Positions 6,336 to 9,570 of a DNA stretch of 9,570 nt are shown here, piece after piece. Location: assembly GCA_019090225.1 (NCBI GenBank), contig JAHRWI010000224.1, positions 1 through 9,570 of the forward strand, in the 5' to 3' direction. A model generated the notes under the pieces. That model did no database searches, was not told the DNA's origin, and saw nothing but the letters and a program-made list of their open reading frames with translations. Source of the stretch: Porticoccaceae bacterium (lineage in GTDB: Bacteria; Pseudomonadota; Gammaproteobacteria; Pseudomonadales; Porticoccaceae). The stretch's first letter is position 1, and the number at the start of each line of letters is the position of its first letter. Position numbers and translations under genes: made by a program.

Positions 6336-7118
6336 TTAGGTGGTGGAACGCGCTTTAGTGGCTCTACGTATAAGTTCTTCTGCCATACCAAGATATGCTA
6401 CGGCTCCTTTGGAATACCGATCATACAACAAAGCTGGTTGACCATAACTCGGTGCTTCTGCCAAACGTACATTTCTCGGTATGACTGTTTGGTAAACTCG
6501 ATTGCCAAAATATTCATGTAGTTGATTAGACACTTCGTTAGTTAAGCTATTACGAGGGTCGTACATGGTTCGCAATATTCCCTCCACTCGAAGCTGTCGG
6601 TTTACCGTTTTACTTATTTTAGCGATGGTACCGACGAGCGCCGACAAGCCTTCCAGAGCGTAATATTCGCATTGCATCGGGATAATCACACTATTACAGG
6701 CTGCCAGGCTATTGACGGTCAGCATATTCAAGGCCGGCGGACAATCTATAATAATCACGTCGTAATAGTCATCGAGGGACTCAATAGCCTTGTGCAGATT
6801 CTTCTCTCCGCCAGGGTTATTGATTAAATACACCTCTGCGACGGTCAAATCACCGTTGGCGGGCAGCAAATCATAACCTGCTGGTAATTTCTTGATAATA
6901 TTGGCCTTTATATCTTTTTCCTGGCATAACACCTCACTAACCGTCGATTTAACACTGTTTTTATCGACACCACTACCGGTGGTTGCATTACCTTGAGGAT
7001 CCATATCGATCAGCAAAACCCGTTTACCCAAATGAGCCAGGGAAGCGGACAAATTGACGCTGGTGGTGGTCTTGCCCACACCACCTTTTTGATTTGCTAT
7101 TGCATAAGTTGGAGTCAA
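6336..7118 (-). CDS. parA: Chromosome partitioning ATPase ParA (Soj)
   Basis: Deviant-Walker ATPase that binds the nucleoid as an ATP dimer and is released by ParB-stimulated hydrolysis, moving origin regions towards the cell poles. The product is 260 aa, the usual size for a chromosomal ParA without an N-terminal DNA-binding domain. Motifs: deviant Walker A KGGVGKTT (11-18) with signature lysine K11 and K16; Walker A' LLIDMDPQGN (35-44); Walker B VIIIDCPP (121-128) with D125. The start is TTG (7116-7118): no ATG is available before residue 39, the TTG places the Walker A motif at the normal distance from the N-terminus, and AAAGG (7126-7130) sits 7 nt upstream. That site overlaps the rsmG stop codon. 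parB follows after 36 nt. Confidence 0.97.
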   Translation of the reverse strand: MTPTYAIANQKGGVGKTTTSVNLSASLAHLGKRVLLIDMDPQGNATTGSGVDKNSVKSTVSEVLCQEKDIKANIIKKLPAGYDLLPANGDLTVAEVYLINNPGGEKNLHKAIESLDDYYDVIIIDCPPALNMLTVNSLAACNSVIIPMQCEYYALEGLSALVGTIAKISKTVNRQLRVEGILRTMYDPRNSLTNEVSNQLHEYFGNRVYQTVIPRNVRLAEAPSYGQPALLYDRYSKGAVAYLGMAEELIRRATKARSTT

Positions 7119-7125
7119 TTTATGA

Positions 7126-7130
7126 CCTTT
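7126..7130 (-). promoter_or_regulatory. Shine-Dalgarno site deciding the parA TTG start
   Basis: AAAGG lies 7 nt before the TTG start of parA and overlaps the TAA stop of rsmG (7129-7131). This fixes the start choice and implies that parA translation may depend on ribosomes finishing rsmG. Confidence 0.65.
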
Positions 7131-7791
7131 ATCGTTGCTCGATCACTATCAGATGACGCTGTTCATTGAGCCCCGGAATAATTAACTCGGTTAACAACTC
7201 GACGCCGTAGTCGTCCGGTAAGGCCTTTAATTCTATTTCTGAAATTTTACCTTTTAAAGCATAAAAACGCCCGTCTGATGCCAGCAGGTGTTGCGTGCTT
7301 TTAACCATGTCTGACAACGAAGCAAAGGCTCGACTTAAGATGCCATCATACTTTTCTATATTGACAAGATTTTCTACTCGTTGCTGGCGTTCTTGGACAT
7401 TGCTCAAACCCAATTGAGTCCGCACCTGGAATAAGAAACGTATTTTCTTGCCGTTACTGTCCAATAAATCAAAATTCCGATCTTGATTGGCAATCGCCAA
7501 TGGAATGCCTGGTAGACCAGCACCAGTACCGACATCTAAAAACCGCAGGCCTCGTAAGTACTTTGTCACGGCTATGCTATCCAACAAATGCCGGACTAAC
7601 ATAGCCTCCGGTTCTTTGATTGCCGTCAGATTATAGGCTCGACTCCATCGATGAAGCAGTAACAAATAGCTTATCAATTGTTCTATCTGGTGCTCTGGAT
7701 ATGTTTGATCAAGCTCGCTTAGACCATCTATTAGCTGAATACGTAATTGTCTCGCTAATGGAGTCTTGATCACGGTTTCTTGATCAGGCAA
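7129..7791 (-). CDS. rsmG: 16S rRNA (guanine-N7)-methyltransferase RsmG (GidB)
   Basis: Cytoplasmic SAM-dependent enzyme that makes m7G527 in 16S rRNA (E. coli numbering); its loss gives low-level streptomycin resistance in several bacteria. With the longest start the product is 220 aa (E. coli 207). Family landmarks: helical N-terminus with WSRAYNLTA (49-57) and RHLLDS (67-72); SAM-binding motif I LDVGTGAGLPGIP (85-97); SRAFASL (153-159); RFYALKG (175-181). The start is uncertain. The TTG at 7789-7791 overlaps the mnmG stop by 8 nt, while a GTG at 7771-7773 would give 214 aa. Neither has a strong Shine-Dalgarno (AAGAA before the GTG is weak). Either start keeps the whole conserved domain. 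It sits between mnmG and parA, as usual for this gene cluster. Confidence 0.95.
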   Translation of the reverse strand: MPDQETVIKTPLARQLRIQLIDGLSELDQTYPEHQIEQLISYLLLLHRWSRAYNLTAIKEPEAMLVRHLLDSIAVTKYLRGLRFLDVGTGAGLPGIPLAIANQDRNFDLLDSNGKKIRFLFQVRTQLGLSNVQERQQRVENLVNIEKYDGILSRAFASLSDMVKSTQHLLASDGRFYALKGKISEIELKALPDDYGVELLTELIIPGLNEQRHLIVIEQR

Positions 7792-9570
7792 CGCGCTTTT
7801 TTAACCCGGAGGTTTTTTTAAGGTAAATCAATAGTAAAGACACCGCTGCTGGTGTTACACCAGGTATACGGGAAGCACTTGCAAGTGTTGATGGCATCGC
7901 CTCATTGAGTTTTTGACGCACTTCGTTAGATAAACCACTCACCTCATTATAGTTAATGCTTTCGGGTATAACGGTTTCTTCGTGCCGACGCAGGCGTTCG
8001 ATATCTTCGCTTTGACGATCGATGTATCCGGCATAACGCGCATCGACTTCTAGCTGAAAAGCTACATCGTCGGGTACCGACTGATTATCACTGCAAGCCG
8101 CTATCATCTGGTAATCGATTTCTGGGCGCTTGAGTAAATCTGCCAGACTATATTCGTGCGATAGTTTGGTGCCGGTATTTTCTTCCAGAAGCGTGGCTGC
8201 TGTACTCCCTGGCTGAACCCAGGTCGATTCCAGGCGCTGTTTCTCCCGACTGATTGCTTCATGTTTGTTATTGTAACGAGCCCACTGACTATCACCGACC
8301 AAACCCAGCTCTCGGCCCTTACTGGTCAAACGGGTATCTGCGTTGTCCTCTCGCAATAACAATCGATATTCTGCTCGACTGGTGAACATCCGGTAAGGCT
8401 CGCGTGTCCCTTTAGTAATTAAATCATCGACCAGGACACCGAGATAAGCTTCATCCCGGCGAGGACACCAGGGTTCCAGTTCCTTAACTTGCTGGGCAGC
8501 ATTAATGCCAGCCAATAAACCCTGGGCGGCAGCCTCCTCATATCCCGTAGTCCCATTTATTTGGCCGGCGAAATACAAACCTTTTACAAATCTAGTTTCA
8601 AGAGAGTGGCGTAAGTCCTGTGGGTTGAAAAAATCATACTCAATAGCATAACCCGGTCGAGTGATATGGGCGCGCTCAAAGCCCTTGATAGAACGAACTA
8701 AAGCCAGTTGAACATCAAATGGCAGGCTGGTCGAAATGCCGTTTGGATACAGCTCGTTGGAGCTCAAACTCTCTGGCTCTATAAAAATCTGATGGCTCGA
8801 TTTATCAGCAAAACGTACCACTTTATCTTCTATGGACGGGCAGTAACGAGGCCCAACACCGTCAATTAAACCAGTATACAGTGGTGAACGATCCATACCC
8901 TGGCGAATCAGTTCATGGGTCTGCTCATTGGTGTGGGTAATCCAGCAACAAGTTTGTTGCGGATGCTGATCGGCACTGCCCATAAACGACATTACCGGAC
9001 AGGGTTCATCTCCCCACTGCTCCGTGAGTCCACTAAAATCTACGGATTTCGAGTCTATCCGAGGTGGTGTCCCTGTTTTAAGACGATCAACTCGAAACGG
9101 TAATTCCCGTAATCGCTGGGATAAAATAGTTGACGGGGGATCGCCAGCCCGACCACCGGTATGACTTTGTAAACCAATATGAATTTTACCGGCAAGAAAA
9201 GTACCCGCCGTCAATACCACTGCTGAGGCTCTAAATTCTATTCCCGCTTCGGTGATTACACCTTTGACAAGCCCCTGATCAATAACTAAATCTGCCACAG
9301 CTTGTTGAAAAATAGTGAGGTTTTCCTGATTCTCCAAAAAATTACGTACCGCGCTTTTGTATAAAGTTCGATCAGCCTGAACTCGAGTCGCCCGGACTGC
9401 TGGGCCTTTGCGAGCATTAAGCACTCGAAACTGTATTCCAGCTTGATCTGTAGCCAGCGCCATAACCCCACCGAGGGCATCAATTTCCTTCACGAGATGA
9501 CTTTTGCCGATGCCGCCAATAGCTGGATTACAGGACATTTGCCCCAATGTTTCAATATTGTGGCTGATTA
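7784..9570 (-). CDS. mnmG: tRNA uridine-5-carboxymethylaminomethyl modification enzyme MnmG (GidA), 5' end missing
   Basis: FAD protein that works with MnmE (GTPase, 5,10-methylene-THF) to put carboxymethylaminomethyl groups on U34 of tRNAs reading NNA/NNG codons; it acts in the cytoplasm. The gene is partial: the frame is open to 9570, and residues before the apparent start (ISHNIET, then LGQMSCNPAIGG) match the E. coli protein from about residue 35. About 34 N-terminal residues, including the FAD GxGxxG fold, therefore lie outside the window, and the TTG at 9545-9547 is an internal Leu. Roughly 594 residues are visible. Family signatures are present: GPRYCPSIEDKVVRF, with the catalytic-loop Cys equivalent to E. 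coli C277; AGQINGTTGYEEAAAQG; and the MnmE/tRNA-binding C-terminal SGLSNEV and GVTPAAVS. The TGA at 7784-7786 overlaps the longest rsmG start. mnmE would be expected upstream. Confidence 0.97.
   Translation of the reverse strand, partial: ISHNIETLGQMSCNPAIGGIGKSHLVKEIDALGGVMALATDQAGIQFRVLNARKGPAVRATRVQADRTLYKSAVRNFLENQENLTIFQQAVADLVIDQGLVKGVITEAGIEFRASAVVLTAGTFLAGKIHIGLQSHTGGRAGDPPSTILSQRLRELPFRVDRLKTGTPPRIDSKSVDFSGLTEQWGDEPCPVMSFMGSADQHPQQTCCWITHTNEQTHELIRQGMDRSPLYTGLIDGVGPRYCPSIEDKVVRFADKSSHQIFIEPESLSSNELYPNGISTSLPFDVQLALVRSIKGFERAHITRPGYAIEYDFFNPQDLRHSLETRFVKGLYFAGQINGTTGYEEAAAQGLLAGINAAQQVKELEPWCPRRDEAYLGVLVDDLITKGTREPYRMFTSRAEYRLLLREDNADTRLTSKGRELGLVGDSQWARYNNKHEAISREKQRLESTWVQPGSTAATLLEENTGTKLSHEYSLADLLKRPEIDYQMIAACSDNQSVPDDVAFQLEVDARYAGYIDRQSEDIERLRRHEETVIPESINYNEVSGLSNEVRQKLNEAMPSTLASASRIPGVTPAAVSLLLIYLKKTSGLKKRVA

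Noticed and set aside
9545..9547. Apparent TTG start of mnmG
   Set aside because: The codons upstream, to the window edge, still match MnmG (ISHNIET), so this is an internal Leu codon and the gene is truncated by the window, not shortened in nature.

Overview
The window is a block of conserved core genes, all on the minus strand, from a gammaproteobacterium. Read in the direction of transcription (high to low coordinates) the order is mnmG (5' end cut off by the window edge), rsmG, parA, parB, then atpI, atpB, atpE, atpF, atpH, atpA, atpG. The genes atpD and atpC would be expected just beyond position 1. This is the usual origin-proximal arrangement of non-enteric gammaproteobacteria. Enterobacteria such as E. 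coli have the gid and atp genes but no chromosomal parAB between them. The protein sequences (for example the AtpA start MQQLNPSEIS and its GDRQIGKT P-loop) look closest to what I remember of Pseudomonas-like and Cellvibrio-like lineages. Genus cannot be decided from the sequence alone.

Region 1 (about 5424-9570) holds mnmG-rsmG-parA-parB, tightly packed. It combines a tRNA wobble-uridine modification enzyme, a 16S rRNA methyltransferase and the chromosome-segregation ATPase/CTPase pair. mnmG and rsmG overlap by 8 nt if rsmG starts at its first possible codon. parA starts with TTG directly after rsmG. parB has no good Shine-Dalgarno sequence and is preceded by a 10-codon mini-ORF whose stop overlaps the parB start. 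The mnmG frame runs off the right edge, so its first ~34 codons are missing.

Region 2 (about 5239-5423) is the only gap with clear promoter content. It carries a near-consensus sigma70 promoter (TTGATT, 17 nt, TATAAT) reading into atpI, with a GC-rich discriminator and a leader of about 90 nt. I see no convincing intrinsic terminator after parB, so some read-through from the par genes is possible.

Region 3 (20-5238) is the F1Fo ATP synthase operon: the membrane sector (AtpI assembly protein, subunits a, c, b), then the stalk and catalytic head (delta, alpha, gamma). Subunit c has the Asp-based proton site, not a sodium site. The atpI-atpB gap contains a perfect 12-bp inverted repeat with a 54-nt loop next to the atpB ribosome-binding region. 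The atpB-atpE gap is an A/T-rich, probably weakly structured leader of the sort that favours high expression of subunit c.

No mobile elements, CRISPR arrays, RNA genes or phage-like genes were seen, and no gap exceeds 300 bases. I found no new biological system here. The points worth a second look are small expression-control features between otherwise ordinary genes.
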